Source of the DNA: Bradyrhizobium diazoefficiens USDA 110
GTDB lineage: Bacteria; Pseudomonadota; Alphaproteobacteria; Rhizobiales; Xanthobacteraceae
Length of the DNA stretch: 64,000 nucleotides
Direction: 5' to 3'
NCBI RefSeq assembly: GCF_000011365.1
Contig: NC_004463.1
Span: 682,001 to 746,000 of the forward strand
How positions within the stretch are numbered: the stretch's first letter is position 1; each line of letters begins with the position of its first letter. The notes under the pieces were generated by a model. The model ran no database searches. It was not told the origin of the DNA and saw only the letters and a list, made by a program, of their open reading frames with translations. The position numbers and the translations under genes were made by a program. This document shows, piece after piece, positions 38,817 to 50,447 of the stretch.

Positions 38817-39905
38817 GTGGCCCATCACGATCCGATCCATCTGATCGCGCCGCGCGCAGGGCTCGCCCAGCTGAATGAGCGGTCCCGCGACATCTTTCGT
38901 CAAATTGTCGAAAGCTATCTCGCGACCGGCGAGCCGGTGGGCTCACGCAATATTTCCCGGCTGATCGCGATGCCGCTGTCGCCGGCCTCGGTTCGCAACG
39001 TCATGGCCGATCTGGAACAACTCGGCCTGATCTATGCCCCGCATACGTCCGCCGGCCGGCTGCCGACGGAACTCGGCCTGCGCTTCTTCGTCGACGCCTT
39101 GATGCAGGTGGGCGACCTCAATGACGCCGAGCGGCAGTCGATCCAGAGCCAGCTCACCTCCGTCGGTCAGGCGCAGTCGGTCGAGGCGGCGCTGGACCAG
39201 GCGCTGACGCGGCTGTCGGGCCTGACCCGCGCCGCCGCCGTGGTGCTGACGCCGAAATCCAACGCGCGGCTGAAACACATCGAATTCGTCCGGCTGGAAC
39301 CGGAAAAAGCGCTGGTGATCCTGGTCGGCGAGGACGGCCAGGTCGAAAACCGCGTGCTGACGCTGCCACCCGGAGTTCCCTCCTCGGCGATCACCGAGGC
39401 CGGCAATTTCCTCAATTCGCGGATTCGCGGCCGGACCCTGGCCGAAGCGCGGCTCGAGCTCGAGACCGCGCTCGGGGAGGCCCGTGCCGAGCTCGATCAG
39501 CTGACGCAGAAGGTGATTTCGGCCGGGATCGCCAGCTGGTCCGGCGGCGAGAACGAGGACCGCCAGCTCATCGTCCGCGGCCACGCCAATCTGCTGGAAG
39601 ATTTGCACGCGCTGGAGGATCTGGAGCGGGTCCGCCTCTTGTTCGACGACCTCGAGACCAAGCGCGGCGTCATCGACCTGCTCGGCCGGGCCGAGACCGC
39701 GGAAGGCGTGCGGATTTTCATCGGTTCGGAGAACAAGCTGTTTTCCTTGTCGGGCTCCTCGACCATCATCTCGCCCTATCGGGATGCCGCTGGCCACATC
39801 GTCGGCGTTTTGGGCGTGATCGGGCCGACACGGCTGAATTATGCCCGTGTGATCCCGACCGTGGACTACGCCGCCCGGATCGTCAGCCGCCTTCTGGGGG
39901 GCTGA
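38817..39905 (+). CDS. hrcA: Heat-inducible transcription repressor HrcA
   Basis: 362 residues from GTG 38817. HrcA binds CIRCE operators and represses chaperonin genes until heat shock. Winged-helix N-terminus (about 15-90: [63 protein letters not shown]) and the C-terminal HrcA domain ([40 protein letters not shown]). AGAGGAG ends 9 nt before the GTG; a TTG at 38808 would be too close to it. grpE follows 97 bp downstream. dnaK and dnaJ are 3-6 kb away, so the hrcA-grpE and dnaKJ units are separated. Confidence 0.96.
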   Translation: MAHHDPIHLIAPRAGLAQLNERSRDIFRQIVESYLATGEPVGSRNISRLIAMPLSPASVRNVMADLEQLGLIYAPHTSAGRLPTELGLRFFVDALMQVGDLNDAERQSIQSQLTSVGQAQSVEAALDQALTRLSGLTRAAAVVLTPKSNARLKHIEFVRLEPEKALVILVGEDGQVENRVLTLPPGVPSSAITEAGNFLNSRIRGRTLAEARLELETALGEARAELDQLTQKVISAGIASWSGGENEDRQLIVRGHANLLEDLHALEDLERVRLLFDDLETKRGVIDLLGRAETAEGVRIFIGSENKLFSLSGSSTIISPYRDAAGHIVGVLGVIGPTRLNYARVIPTVDYAARIVSRLLGG

Positions 39906-40002
39906 CCGGCGGCTGAGGCGATCACGGGCGCTTGATTTTCGGCGTCCGAAGCACGATATCCGGGCCAGAAAAATCCCTGAGACAAATTCGAAAAGAGAGC
40001 CG

Positions 40003-40608
40003 ATGACCGATCGAGACCGGCAACCCGAAGACACGACCGCGCCGACCGGCGAGCCCGTGGTGTCGAAGCCCTACATCATGCCCGACGATCCCGAGCCGGG
40101 CTCGGTCGAGCTGTTGCAGAAGGAAGCCGCCGAGGCGCGCGACCGTATGCTGCGGACGCTGGCGGAGATGGAAAATCTGCGCAAGCGCACCACCAAGGAG
40201 GTCGCCGACGCCCGTCTCTACGGCATCACCGGCTTTGCCCGCGACGTGCTCGACATCGCCGACAATCTCCAGCGCGCGCTCGACGCGGTTCCCGCCGAGG
40301 CTCGCGCCGCGGCCGATCCCGGCCTGACCTCGCTGATCGAGGGCGTCGAGCTCACCGAGCGCTCGCTGCTCAACGCGCTGGAAAAGCACGGCGTGAAGAA
40401 GTTCGATCCGCAGGGTCAGAAGTTCGACCCGAACTTCCAGCAGGCGATGTTCGAAGTGCCTGATGCGTCGGTGCCCGCCGGTACGGTCGTGCAGGTCATG
40501 CAGGCCGGCTACACCATCGGCGAGCGCGTGCTGCGTCCGGCTCTCGTTGGCGTCGCCAAGGGCGGCGCGAAGGCTGCGTCCGCGGCGAACAGCAATGAAG
40601 TGAACTGA
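40003..40608 (+). CDS. grpE: Nucleotide exchange factor GrpE
   Basis: 201 residues. GrpE releases ADP from DnaK. The long N-terminal helix (about 40-90, [30 protein letters not shown]) and the beta domain ([59 protein letters not shown]) are intact. ATG 40003 follows AAAAGAGAG. It lies behind hrcA on the same strand and is followed by a family B repeat rather than by dnaK. Confidence 0.97.
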   Translation: MTDRDRQPEDTTAPTGEPVVSKPYIMPDDPEPGSVELLQKEAAEARDRMLRTLAEMENLRKRTTKEVADARLYGITGFARDVLDIADNLQRALDAVPAEARAAADPGLTSLIEGVELTERSLLNALEKHGVKKFDPQGQKFDPNFQQAMFEVPDASVPAGTVVQVMQAGYTIGERVLRPALVGVAKGGAKAASAANSNEVN

Positions 40609-40627
40609 GCGGCGAACTGAGTTCTGA

Positions 40628-40730
40628 CGTCATTCCGGGGCGATGCGAAGCATCGAACTATGGTGCGCAGCTGCGCACCTGAGAATCTCGAGATTCCGGG
40701 TTCGGCTCTTCGAGCCGCCCCGGAACGACT
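40628..40730. repeat. Dispersed intergenic repeat, family B (copy 1)
   Basis: CGTCATTCCGGGGCGATGCG ... TCGAGATTCCGGGTTC ... CCGCCCCGGAACGACT: outer arms GTCATTCCGGGG/CCCCGGAACGAC, an inner GAATCTCGAGATTC palindrome and a TGCGCAGCTGCGCA palindrome. Sister copies at 48829-48908, 50448-50548, 52836-52917. Lies after grpE, before the convergent nicotinamidase gene. Confidence 0.9.
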
Positions 40731-40741
40731 GATGGCTGGTC

Positions 40742-41464
40742 TTACGCGCTCGCCGCGATATCCGCCGACTGAATCCGCTTCACGCCGGCCTTGGCCATGT
40801 CGGCCCAGGCTTTTGCCAGCGAGCCCTGCGTGTCGATGCCGCGGCAGGCGTCTTCCACGACATAGACTTCGAAGCCCGCCTTGCGCGCGTCGAGCGCGGT
40901 CCAGGCGACGCAGAAATCTGTCGCGAGGCCAGCGACAAAGACGCGCTTGATCTTGCGGCCCTTCAAATAGCCGGCGAGGCCGGTCGAAGTCTTGCCGTCG
41001 GCTTCGAGGAAGGCCGAATAGCTGTCGACGTCCTTGTGAAAACCCTTGCGGATGATGAGCTCGGCGTGCGGGATTGCGAGGTCCTTCGACAGCGAAGCGC
41101 CGTCAGTGCCCTGCACGCAATGGTCGGGCCACAGCACCTGCTTGCCGTACGGCAGGTCGATGGTCTCGAACGGCTTCTTGCCGGAGTGGACCGACGCAAA
41201 CGAAACGTGACCGGGCGTGTGCCAGTCCTGCGTCATCACCACATTCGAAAACGCTTTCGAGATCTTGTTGATGACGGGCACCACCTGCTCGCCTTCCTTC
41301 ACCGCGAGGCTGCCGCCCGGCAGGAAGCAGTTCTGCACGTCGATCACGAGCAGCGCGGACGCATCGTCCGGCTTGATCGATGCGGCCGCAAGAAGTGCGG
41401 TTGGCGCGAGGGCTACGAGGGCGCTCGTCCCAAGCGCCGCCAAGACTTGCCGCCGATCTAGCAT
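40742..41464 (-). CDS. pncA: Nicotinamidase-like isochorismatase-family hydrolase with Tat-type signal
   Basis: 240 residues from ATG 41462-41464 (GGAGGGAGG upstream). The core is a cysteine hydrolase of the nicotinamidase family: ALLVIDVQNCFLPGGSLAV (Asp of the triad), the metal-site region TQDWHTPGHVSFASVH, WPDHCVQGTDGA, and GLATDFCVAWTALDA (nucleophile Cys). PncA deamidates nicotinamide to nicotinate. Unusually, the N-terminus LDRRQVLAALGTSALVALAP looks like a Tat signal, implying a periplasmic enzyme; most PncA are cytosolic. Leftward, between grpE and a secreted-protein gene. Confidence 0.88.
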   Translation of the reverse strand: MLDRRQVLAALGTSALVALAPTALLAAASIKPDDASALLVIDVQNCFLPGGSLAVKEGEQVVPVINKISKAFSNVVMTQDWHTPGHVSFASVHSGKKPFETIDLPYGKQVLWPDHCVQGTDGASLSKDLAIPHAELIIRKGFHKDVDSYSAFLEADGKTSTGLAGYLKGRKIKRVFVAGLATDFCVAWTALDARKAGFEVYVVEDACRGIDTQGSLAKAWADMAKAGVKRIQSADIAASA

Positions 41465-41583
41465 CGTTCGCCTCCCTCCAGGATGAACTCGATTGGGCAG
41501 GAGCCTAGTTCCGCTTGTGCACGAACAGAAGCCCGAAAATGCAGCCGGTTTTGGTGAGAGGGTGGGCTCAGCCGCGTACTCGG

Positions 41584-41710
41584 TGCACCTCTCCCGCTTG
41601 CGGGAGAGGTCGGCGCGTATCGCCGGGTGAGGGTTCTCTCCTCTGGGGGAGTCTTCGTTGTTGAGACACCCTCTCCCCAACCCTCCCCCGCACGCGGGGG
41701 AGGGAGCGCA
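41584..41710. repeat. Dispersed intergenic repeat, family A (copy 3)
   Basis: CACCTCTCCCGCTTGCGGGA ... GGTGAGGGTTCTCT ... ACCCTCTCCCCAACCCTCCCCC ... GGGGGAGGGAGCGCA. Same layout as the copies at 9717, 13681 and 61057. It lies between the leftward secreted-protein gene and the nicotinamidase gene. Confidence 0.9.
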
Positions 41711-41728
41711 TCTCGCTTGCGGATGCAG

Positions 41729-42670
41729 CTACCCCTTCGGCTGGATGCCGTCGCGCACGGCGCGGAAGCGGGTGAAGGCGGCTTGCCACTGGTCGCGCGG
41801 GGCGCTGGCGATGATGCGCAGCGAGGCGCCGCCGCTCGAGAAGCGGATCCACTGCACCACGGTCACCGGGGTCTTGTCCTTGCCGCTGACGCCGTCGATC
41901 CGGGTCTCGAAGCCCTGCTGGCCGTTGATGCGGATCGGCTCGGACATGGTGACGCGCGATTCGCGCACGCCGGGAATCTGGAGCGCCGCCTCCTGGGCGA
42001 AGCGGGCGCGGTCGTCGGCGGCTTGCGGGGTGGCGCCGATCAGGCCGAGGATCATGAACGGCTTCGACTCGTAGCCCGTGCTCTCGTTGCCGTCGGCCAG
42101 GATGATGCTGGAGCCCGGCGCCAGCGTGCGGATGTCCTTGAAGTCGGCGAGATCGGTGATCTTGAACGGCATCAGCGCGATCTGCTCTTCGGCCGAGACC
42201 TGCTTGCGGGTCACGGTGCTCGCAAACATCTGCCGCACCGCCTCGTCGGTGTAGATCTTGGTCGCGTTCTCCGGGATCTGCACCGCGACATAGCCGGAGA
42301 AGCCGGCGCCCGGCACGATCATCGAATAGCGTTTCACCGCCGTCTCGCCGGCCTTGCCGCTCTCGGTGGTGAAATAGGCAAGGCCCGCGGGGGTCTCGAT
42401 CTTGTCCTGCTTGACGCCGCCCGTGCCGGCCGGATTGGAATTGAAGGCGCTCACGACCTCGCCATAGGCCGCCGGCGGCAGCTCGGTGATCAGCACCTTG
42501 ACGGTGCCGTCCTCGCTCTCGAAGCCCGGAAAGGTCTTGGCCGTGCTGAGGCCGACCAGCGGCACCATGCCGAGGCGCAGTCCGGGCGGGAAAACGGCGT
42601 CGGCAGCAAAGGCCGGAAGCGCGGAGACGGCGAGGAGGGCGAGCGCGGCGAGGGGACGGATCAGCTTCAT
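41729..42670 (-). CDS. Secreted protein of unknown function
   Basis: 313 residues from ATG 42668-42670. A signal peptide ([20 protein letters not shown], cleavage near AFA-AD) exports it. I recognise no domain with confidence. The mature part is a beta-rich globular sequence without cysteines, with [22 protein letters not shown] and [26 protein letters not shown] resembling the lipoprotein LpqN/DUF1795-type fold, which is only a suggestion. A GTG two codons upstream is possible. Divergent from dnaK, leftward, with 396 bp between the starts. Confidence 0.8.
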
Positions 42671-42933
42671 GGGCACTCTGATTGGTTCACATTGAGGCCG
42701 TTCGATGGTCGGCCACCGGGCCGCTTTGTCGCGCGAAGCAGCCTGGGTGCGGCGCTCCGGCCGGTCCGCCTTTTAGCCGGTTTGGCCCTGCCGCAACAGG
42801 GCAGGCCGGATCGCGGTAACGGGGGCTTGCCGAAGCCCGGACCTGTTAATAACTCCTCACCCGCAAGGGCGGCTGGGCCCGGATATGATCTTCCAAAACC
42901 CAATGTTTTCACGGCCGAAACTTGCGTTCGGTC

Positions 42934-42961
42934 CTTGCGGGCCCCTCCCCCCCTCCTATAT
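42934..42961 (+). promoter_or_regulatory. RpoH (sigma32)-type promoter of dnaK
   Basis: CTTG (42934-42937) and CTATATGAG (from 42956), 18 bp apart, fit the alphaproteobacterial RpoH pattern CTTG-N17/18-CyTATnT. It lies about 100 nt before the dnaK ATG. Heat control by sigma32 is known for Bradyrhizobium dnaKJ; the match here is from the sequence itself. The rest of the 396-bp gap (42671-43066) holds no gene. Confidence 0.72.
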
Positions 42962-43066
42962 GAGCCTCAACCATCGCAATATCGCGAATGTTTGATCTTA
43001 GGGGGTTTCGGTTCGGGTGCCTTCTGGGCCCAACCAACCTGCCGCAAAAAGAAGGATATCAGGACC

Positions 43067-44968
<1,902 letters not shown>

Positions 44969-45018
44969 ACCCCAAGAGGGTGATGATGCGGACGGCTTGG
45001 ACCCCACACACTCCTTCG

Positions 45019-45041
45019 GCCTCCCCCTTCGCGGGGGAGGC
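45019..45041 (+). terminator. Strong hairpin between dnaK and dnaJ
   Basis: GCCTCCCCC - TTCGC - GGGGGAGGC is a perfect 9-bp GC-rich stem 50 nt after the dnaK stop. No T-run follows. It may partly stop transcription, or protect the dnaK mRNA 3' end so that DnaK is made in excess over DnaJ. Confidence 0.55.
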
Positions 45042-45213
45042 TCCCGTGTCGAGGTCGGCGGGCTACGCTCCCGTTACGATCGATCAATTTCCAGCCGTTA
45101 TTCTCAACGCTGCCATGCTGCCCTCTGCCGCGAGGCGGAGGGACGCCTATATCGTCGCGTGGCAGCATTGTTTTGCCCCGACTTGAATCGCGATTGGATA
45201 GACCGAGTTCAAC

Positions 45214-46347
45214 ATGTCCACGTCCACCAAGCGCTGCTACTACGAGACCCTCGAAGTCGAACGTGACGCCGACGAATCCAAGTTGAAGTCGTCGTTCCGC
45301 AAGCTGGCGATGAAGTTCCATCCCGACCGCAATCCGGGGGACGACACCAGCGAGGTCAAGTTCAAGGAAATCAACGAGGCCTACGAGGTCCTGAAGGACA
45401 AGGACAAGCGCGCGGCCTATGACCGTTTCGGCCATGCGGCCTTCGAGCAGGGCGGTCCTGGCGGCGGCGCCGGTTTCGGCGCGGGCTTCGCCTCCTCCTT
45501 CTCCGATATTTTCGAGGACCTGTTCGGCATGGCCGGACAGCGCGGCCGCGGCGGCCGCGAGCGCGGCGCCGACCTGCGCTACAACATGGAAATCACGCTC
45601 GAGGAAGCCTTTGGCGGCAAGACCGCGCAGATCGAGATCCCGGTCTCGGTCACCTGCGAGGCCTGCTCGGGCATCGGCGCCAAGGCCGGCACCAAGCCGA
45701 AGACCTGCTCGACCTGCGGCGGCGCCGGCCGCGTGCGGCAGTCGCAGGGCTTCTTCACCCTGGAGCGGACCTGTCCGGGTTGCCAGGGCCGCGGCCAGAT
45801 GATCGAGGACGCCTGCCCGTCCTGCTCGGGTCAGGGCCGTGTGACCCGCGAGCGGACGCTGTCGGTCAACATTCCCCAGGGCGTCGAGGACGGTACGCGG
45901 ATCAGGCTCGCCGGCGAAGGCGAGGCCGGTGTCCGCGGCGGCCCGCCCGGCGACCTCTACATCTTCCTGTCGCTGGCCCAGCACCAGTTCTTCCAGCGCG
46001 ACGGCGCCGATCTGCATTGCCGGGTGCCGATCTCGATGGTGACGGCCGCCCTTGGCGGCGAATTCGAGGTGCCGACCATCGAGAAGGGCAAGGCCAAGGT
46101 GAAGGTGCCGGCCGGGACCCAGTCCAACCGTCGATTCCGCATTGCATCAAAAGGCATGCCGGTGCTGCGCTCGCGCCAGACCGGCGACATGTACGTTCAG
46201 GTCGTGGTCGAGACCCCGCAGAATCTCACCAAGAAGCAGCAGGAATTGCTGGCCGAGTTCGAAAAGCTCTCTTCCGGCAACACCCAGCCGGAATCCGAGG
46301 GTTTCTTCACCAAGGTCAAGGATTTCTTCGGCAGTCGGGCGAATTGA
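45214..46347 (+). CDS. dnaJ: Chaperone protein DnaJ (Hsp40)
   Basis: 377 residues, the full three-part DnaJ. J domain with HPD ([11 protein letters not shown], about 33-43), a Gly/Phe-rich segment ([17 protein letters not shown]), and four CxxCxGxG zinc modules ([32 protein letters not shown], about 140-215), then the peptide-binding C-terminal domain ([19 protein letters not shown]). It activates DnaK ATPase. 245 bp separate it from dnaK; pmtA follows 87 bp downstream. Confidence 0.98.
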   Translation: MSTSTKRCYYETLEVERDADESKLKSSFRKLAMKFHPDRNPGDDTSEVKFKEINEAYEVLKDKDKRAAYDRFGHAAFEQGGPGGGAGFGAGFASSFSDIFEDLFGMAGQRGRGGRERGADLRYNMEITLEEAFGGKTAQIEIPVSVTCEACSGIGAKAGTKPKTCSTCGGAGRVRQSQGFFTLERTCPGCQGRGQMIEDACPSCSGQGRVTRERTLSVNIPQGVEDGTRIRLAGEGEAGVRGGPPGDLYIFLSLAQHQFFQRDGADLHCRVPISMVTAALGGEFEVPTIEKGKAKVKVPAGTQSNRRFRIASKGMPVLRSRQTGDMYVQVVVETPQNLTKKQQELLAEFEKLSSGNTQPESEGFFTKVKDFFGSRAN

Positions 46348-46434
46348 CTCGTCTTGACCGTATCGCCTTCGGCCTATACGTCTTTATGACCATTTTCTGA
46401 CACGCCGCGTCCTGCGGTCCCGTCCGGTCCAGAC

Positions 46435-47034
46435 ATGCCATTGCCATCGTCCGCGCGTGCGTTGAAGAAGCCTCGTCTCGATGACGAGGTGCGCTTTCTC
46501 AGATCGTGGATCGAAAAGCCGCTCCACATGGGCGCAGTGATGCCGTCGGGCAAGCTGCTGGCCCGGACCATGGCGCATTACGTCGACGTCAACTCGGACG
46601 CCCCTGTGGTTGAGCTCGGCCCCGGTACCGGCGCCATCACCTCGGCCCTGGTCGAACGTGGCGTCGACCAGAAGCGTCTCGTCCTCGTCGAGTACAATCC
46701 CGGCTTCTGCGCGCTGCTGCGCGACCGCTATCCGCAGGCCAAGGTCGTGCAGGGCGATGCCTATCGCCTGCGCGACACGCTCTGGAACGTGCTGAGCGCG
46801 CCGGCATCCGCCGTCGTCTCCGGCCTGCCGCTGGTCACCAAACCGATGCTGACGCGGTTGCGGCTCATTCGCGACGCTTTCACGGCGCTCGCGCCCGGCG
46901 CGCCCTTCGTCCAGTTCACCTATGCGGTGGTGCCGCCGATCCCGAAATCGCTGCCCGGCGTGTCCACAGAGGCTTCGGAACGGATCTGGATGAACCTTCC
47001 GCCGGCCCGCGTCTGGGTGTATCGCAAGGATTAA
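46435..47034 (+). CDS. pmtA: Phosphatidylethanolamine N-methyltransferase PmtA
   Basis: 199 residues. SAM-dependent methyltransferase that converts phosphatidylethanolamine towards phosphatidylcholine; the rhizobial-type short PmtA acts at the inner membrane face. Motif I VVELGPGTGAITSAL (about 59-73) binds SAM, with LVLVEYNPGFCALLRDRYP and a proline-rich post-II region GLPLVTKPMLTRLR. The N-terminus has no signal peptide. Its place right after dnaKJ matches the known Bradyrhizobium dnaKJ-pmtA order, which supports the name. Confidence 0.86.
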   Translation: MPLPSSARALKKPRLDDEVRFLRSWIEKPLHMGAVMPSGKLLARTMAHYVDVNSDAPVVELGPGTGAITSALVERGVDQKRLVLVEYNPGFCALLRDRYPQAKVVQGDAYRLRDTLWNVLSAPASAVVSGLPLVTKPMLTRLRLIRDAFTALAPGAPFVQFTYAVVPPIPKSLPGVSTEASERIWMNLPPARVWVYRKD

Positions 47035-47091
47035 TTCCGCCGGCATTCCTCTTTGCGCGGCGGGCTCGTTTCGCCGAACGCATGGAAGCGG

Positions 47092-47670
47092 ATGTCCGCA
47101 CCCAAAATCCTGGTCATTCCCGGCTCGCTACGCACCGGCTCGCACAATGCGAAGCTGGCCGCGCTCGCCGCCTATGAATTCGCCCAGGCCGGCGTCGACG
47201 TCACCCGCATCTCGCTCGCCGATTTTCCGCTGCCGATCTACGACGGCGACCTCCAGGCCAAGTCGGGCGTGCCCAAGCACGCGATCAATCTCAAGCGCAT
47301 GATCGGCGCGCATCATGGCGTGCTGATCGTTTCGCCCGAATACAATGCCTCGGTGCCGCCGCTGCTGAAGAACGCGATCGACTGGGTCAGCCGCGTGCAT
47401 GAGCTGCACGAGGCGCGCGGCGAGGTGTTCCGCAACCGCGCCTTCGCGCTCGCCGGCGCCTCGCAGAGCCGGCTCGGCGCCGCCCGCGCGCTCCAGGCGT
47501 TGCGGCTGATCCTGACCTCCTGCCACGCCAATGTGATTGCCAGCCAGCTCACGCTCGCCTTTGCCGGAGAGGCCTATGACGATATGGACAGGCTGAAGAA
47601 CGAGGGCGATATCGCCGCGTTGAAGGAGCTGGTAGCGCAGTTGATCGACATTTCCCAACGCATGATGTGA
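47092..47670 (+). CDS. NADPH-dependent FMN reductase family protein
   Basis: 192 residues from ATG 47092. Flavodoxin-like fold: PGSLRTGSHNAKLAALAAYEF (phosphate loop), VSPEYNASVPPLLKNAIDWVSR (the family SPEYN signature) and FALAGASQSRLGAARALQ. Such enzymes reduce FMN, azo dyes, chromate or quinones; the natural substrate here is unknown. An alternative start at 47053 reads through non-conserved sequence. pyrF follows after 6 bp, so the two are probably cotranscribed. Confidence 0.9.
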   Translation: MSAPKILVIPGSLRTGSHNAKLAALAAYEFAQAGVDVTRISLADFPLPIYDGDLQAKSGVPKHAINLKRMIGAHHGVLIVSPEYNASVPPLLKNAIDWVSRVHELHEARGEVFRNRAFALAGASQSRLGAARALQALRLILTSCHANVIASQLTLAFAGEAYDDMDRLKNEGDIAALKELVAQLIDISQRMM

Positions 47671-47676
47671 GGTGAC

Positions 47677-48390
47677 ATGACGCCAGCCGAGATCGCCCCG
47701 AAGGACCGCCTGATCGTTGCGCTCGATCTGCCGAGCGTTGATGCCGCGGAGGCGATGATCGCAAGGCTCGGCGACAGCGTCACGTTCTACAAGATCGGCT
47801 ATCGCCTCGCCTATGCCGGCGGCTTGCCGCTCGTTGCGAGGCTCGCGGACAAGGGCAAGAAGGTCTTTCTCGATCTCAAGCTGCACGACATCGGCAACAC
47901 CGTGGCGCAAGGCGTCGAGAGCATCACCAGGCTGGGCGCGACCTTCCTCACCGTGCACGCTTATCCGCAGACCATGAAGGGCGCCGTCGAAGGCCGCGGC
48001 GGCTCGAACCTGAAGATCCTCGCCGTCACCGTCCTGACCTCCTACAACGAGGACGATCTGCACGCGGCGGGTTTCCGGCTCGGCGTCGCCGAGCTCGTCG
48101 AAGCGCGCGCGCAGCAGGCGCAGGTGCTTGGCATCGACGGGCTGGTGTCGTCGCCCGAGGAGGTGGGCGCCTTGCGCAAGATCGTCGGCCACCAGATGAG
48201 CCTCGTCACGCCCGGCATCCGGCCGGCGGGCTCGGCAAGTGGCGATCAGAAACGCATCATGACGCCGGGCCGCGCGATCACCGCGGGCGCCGATTATCTC
48301 GTCGTCGGGCGCCCGGTGGTGGAAGCCGCCGAGCCCAAGGCGATCGCAGACGCCATCCAGGCCGAGATCGGGCAGGCGCTGGGAGCATGA
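47677..48390 (+). CDS. pyrF: Orotidine-5'-phosphate decarboxylase
   Basis: 237 residues. PyrF decarboxylates OMP to UMP, the last step of pyrimidine synthesis. The catalytic charge network is visible in [18 protein letters not shown] (D-x-K-x-x-D); [22 protein letters not shown] and [14 protein letters not shown] bind phosphate and finish the barrel. The start ATG 47677 follows GAGG. The TGA stop and the last codon (GCA) lie inside a family D repeat, so a repeat insertion may have set the C-terminus. Confidence 0.96.
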   Translation: MTPAEIAPKDRLIVALDLPSVDAAEAMIARLGDSVTFYKIGYRLAYAGGLPLVARLADKGKKVFLDLKLHDIGNTVAQGVESITRLGATFLTVHAYPQTMKGAVEGRGGSNLKILAVTVLTSYNEDDLHAAGFRLGVAELVEARAQQAQVLGIDGLVSSPEEVGALRKIVGHQMSLVTPGIRPAGSASGDQKRIMTPGRAITAGADYLVVGRPVVEAAEPKAIADAIQAEIGQALGA

Positions 48391-48483
48391 TCCGGACCCG
48401 AAGGGCCGCGTTAGCGCAAAGTGTGCAGCGGTTTTCCATCGCGACAAACGCGGAACGCGTTTGCGCGGAGATCATGCTCAAAT
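48384..48483. repeat. Family D repeat with internal insertion (copy 4)
   Basis: AGCATGATCCGGAC ... GTGTGCAGCGGTTTTCC ... GATCATGCTCAAAT. Compared with the 14571 copy it carries extra sequence near 48401-48417 and 48439-48468, itself dyad-rich (CGCGTTAGCGCAAA, CGCGTTTGCGCG). It overlaps the last codons and stop of pyrF and ends 27 bp before the DUF1330 gene. Confidence 0.85.
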
Positions 48484-48509
48484 AGAGACAACAACAAGGG
48501 AGAAGAACA

Positions 48510-48821
48510 ATGGCAAAAGGCTACTGGATCGGGCGCGTCGATGTGAACAGTGACGAGGGCTACAAGCCTTATGCCGTCGCCAACGGCGCGATCTTCAAGA
48601 AATGGGGCGGCCGCTTCGTCGTCCGCGGCGGCAAGTTCACCACCGTCGAAGGTGCCAGCCGCACCCGCAACGTCGTGATCGAATTCCCGGACTACGAGAC
48701 CGCGATCGCCTGCTACAACTCACCGGAATACCAGGCCAACATCAAGGTGCGCCAGCCGCACTCGGTCGCCGACCTCATCATCATCGAGGGCTATGACGGC
48801 GCACAGCCGTCGGACGGCTGA
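48510..48821 (+). CDS. DUF1330 family protein
   Basis: 103 residues. Ferredoxin-like alpha+beta dimeric-barrel fold, DUF1330: AKGYWIGRVDVNSDEGYKPYAVANGAIFKKWGGRFVVRGGKFTTVEG and VVIEFPDYETAIACYNSPEYQ are the family blocks. No reaction is established for these small proteins. A strong ribosome site AGGGAGAA precedes ATG 48510. It lies after pyrF and before a family B repeat; the function is probably unrelated to its neighbours. Confidence 0.88.
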   Translation: MAKGYWIGRVDVNSDEGYKPYAVANGAIFKKWGGRFVVRGGKFTTVEGASRTRNVVIEFPDYETAIACYNSPEYQANIKVRQPHSVADLIIIEGYDGAQPSDG

Positions 48822-48828
48822 CAGGGGC

Positions 48829-48908
48829 CGTCGTTCCGGGGCGCCCAAAGGGCGAACCCGGAATCTCGAGATTCCGGGTTCGATGCTGCGCATCGCCCCG
48901 GAATGACG
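48829..48908. repeat. Dispersed intergenic repeat, family B (copy 2)
   Basis: CGTCGTTCCGGGGCGCCCAA ... GGAATCTCGAGATTCCGGG ... GCATCGCCCCGGAATGACGG. The inner GAATCTCGAGATTC palindrome is perfect. Located between the DUF1330 gene and dapB, both rightward. Confidence 0.9.
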
Positions 48909-48974
48909 GTGGTGTCCCCCTCGGTTGCCGGAACTGCGTCCCCCCGCTACAACGGCCCCGAAGAGGATCACACC

Positions 48975-49790
48975 ATGTCCGACATGCGCTTGATTGTTGC
49001 TGGAGCCGGCGGCCGGATGGGCCGGGCGCTGACGCGCGCGATTGCCGAGAGCAAAGGCGCGGTGCTGGCGGGCGCGCTGGAGGCGCCGGGCTCCGAGATG
49101 CTCGGCAAGGATGCCGGCGTGCTCGCGGGCCTGCCGGCCAATGGCATCAAGCTCTCGGCCGATCTCTGGGCGATGTCGAAGGAGGCCGACGGCATCCTCG
49201 ATTTCACCGTGCCGGCCGCGACCATCGCCAACGTCGCGATCGCCGCCGAGCGCGGCATTGTGCATGTCATCGGGACGACCGGGCTTTCGGGTTCCGACAA
49301 CGCCGTGATCAAGAGCGTCACCAATCGCGCGGTCGTGGTGCAGTCCGGCAATATGAGCCTGGGCGTCAATCTGCTTGCCGCGGTGGTCAAGCGCGTCGCC
49401 AAGGCGCTCGACCAGAGCTTCGACATCGAGATCGTCGAAACCCATCACCGCATGAAGATCGATGCGCCCTCCGGCACCGCGCTGATGCTGGGCCAGGCCG
49501 CGGCGGCCGGCCGCGGCATCTCGCTCGACGAGCATGCGGACCGTGGCCGTGACGGCATCACCGGGGCACGTAAGCCCGGCAACATCGGCTTCGCCTCCTT
49601 GCGCGGCGGCACCGCGGCCGGCGACCACAGCGTCAGCTTCCTCGGCCCGTTCGAGCGCCTGACGCTGTCGCATCAGGCCGAGGACCGCATGCTGTTCGCG
49701 CATGGCGCGCTGAAGGCGGCACTGTGGGCGCATGGCAAGAAGCCGGGGCACTACTCCATGGCCGACGTGCTCGGCCTCGCCGATATCTGA
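48975..49790 (+). CDS. dapB: 4-hydroxy-tetrahydrodipicolinate reductase
   Basis: 271 residues from ATG 48975. DapB reduces HTPA with NAD(P)H in lysine/diaminopimelate synthesis. The N-terminal Rossmann motif [12 protein letters not shown], the IGTTGLSG loop, and the catalytic [20 protein letters not shown] (His-His and Lys) are all present, with a C-terminal [29 protein letters not shown]. The open frame reaches upstream to 48903, but that region is repeat-derived. gpmA follows after 27 bp. Confidence 0.97.
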   Translation: MSDMRLIVAGAGGRMGRALTRAIAESKGAVLAGALEAPGSEMLGKDAGVLAGLPANGIKLSADLWAMSKEADGILDFTVPAATIANVAIAAERGIVHVIGTTGLSGSDNAVIKSVTNRAVVVQSGNMSLGVNLLAAVVKRVAKALDQSFDIEIVETHHRMKIDAPSGTALMLGQAAAAGRGISLDEHADRGRDGITGARKPGNIGFASLRGGTAAGDHSVSFLGPFERLTLSHQAEDRMLFAHGALKAALWAHGKKPGHYSMADVLGLADI

Positions 49791-49817
49791 ACGAAAGAAA
49801 GCAACGGAAAGCAGTCA

Positions 49818-50441
49818 ATGAGCGAACGTCTTCTCGTGCTCGTCCGCCACGGCCAGAGCGAATGGAATCTGAAGAACCTGTTCACGGGGTGGAAGGATCC
49901 TGATCTCACCGAGCAGGGCGTCGCCGAGGCCAGGGAAGCCGGCCGCAAGCTGAAGGCGCAGGGGCTCGTGTTCGACGTCGCCTACACGTCGGTGCTGACG
50001 CGTGCGCAGCACACGCTCGACCTCATCCTCGGCGAGCTCGGCCAGAAGGGTCTGCCCACGGAGAAGAACCTCGCGCTGAACGAGCGCGACTATGGCGACC
50101 TCTCCGGCCTCAACAAGGACGACGCCCGCAAGAAATGGGGCGAGGACCAGGTCCTGATCTGGCGCCGCTCCTACGACGTGCCGCCGCCCGGCGGCGAAAG
50201 CCTGAAGGATACGCTGGCGCGTGCGCTGCCCTATTACGTGCAGGAGATTTTGCCCAGCGTGCTCAACGGCAAGCGCACGCTGGTCGCCGCCCACGGCAAC
50301 TCGCTGCGCGCCCTGATCATGGTGCTGGAAAAGCTGTCGCCGGAAGGCATCCTGAAGCGCGAGCTCGCGACGGGTGTGCCGATCATCTACCGCCTGAATG
50401 CGGATTCGACCGTGGCCTCGAAGCTGGATCTGGCGGGGTAA
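49818..50441 (+). CDS. gpmA: 2,3-bisphosphoglycerate-dependent phosphoglycerate mutase
   Basis: 207 residues, the short alphaproteobacterial form. It interconverts 3- and 2-phosphoglycerate in glycolysis. Histidine phosphatase core: [29 protein letters not shown] (phospho-His), [46 protein letters not shown], and the second His in [17 protein letters not shown] 49818 follows AACGGAAAGCAG. It probably shares a transcript with dapB, though the pathways are unrelated. Confidence 0.96.
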   Translation: MSERLLVLVRHGQSEWNLKNLFTGWKDPDLTEQGVAEAREAGRKLKAQGLVFDVAYTSVLTRAQHTLDLILGELGQKGLPTEKNLALNERDYGDLSGLNKDDARKKWGEDQVLIWRRSYDVPPPGGESLKDTLARALPYYVQEILPSVLNGKRTLVAAHGNSLRALIMVLEKLSPEGILKRELATGVPIIYRLNADSTVASKLDLAG

Positions 50442-50447
50442 CAGACG

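Noticed and set aside
41627..43066. A dnaK reading frame extended more than 1.4 kb upstream
   Set aside because: DnaK begins with [14 protein letters not shown] at 43067. The extension is an antisense reading of the secreted-protein gene and a family A repeat.
49818..50441. gpmA taken as part of a lysine (dap) operon
   Set aside because: Only its 27-bp spacing to dapB supports this; phosphoglycerate mutase has no role in lysine synthesis, so only cotranscription is claimed.
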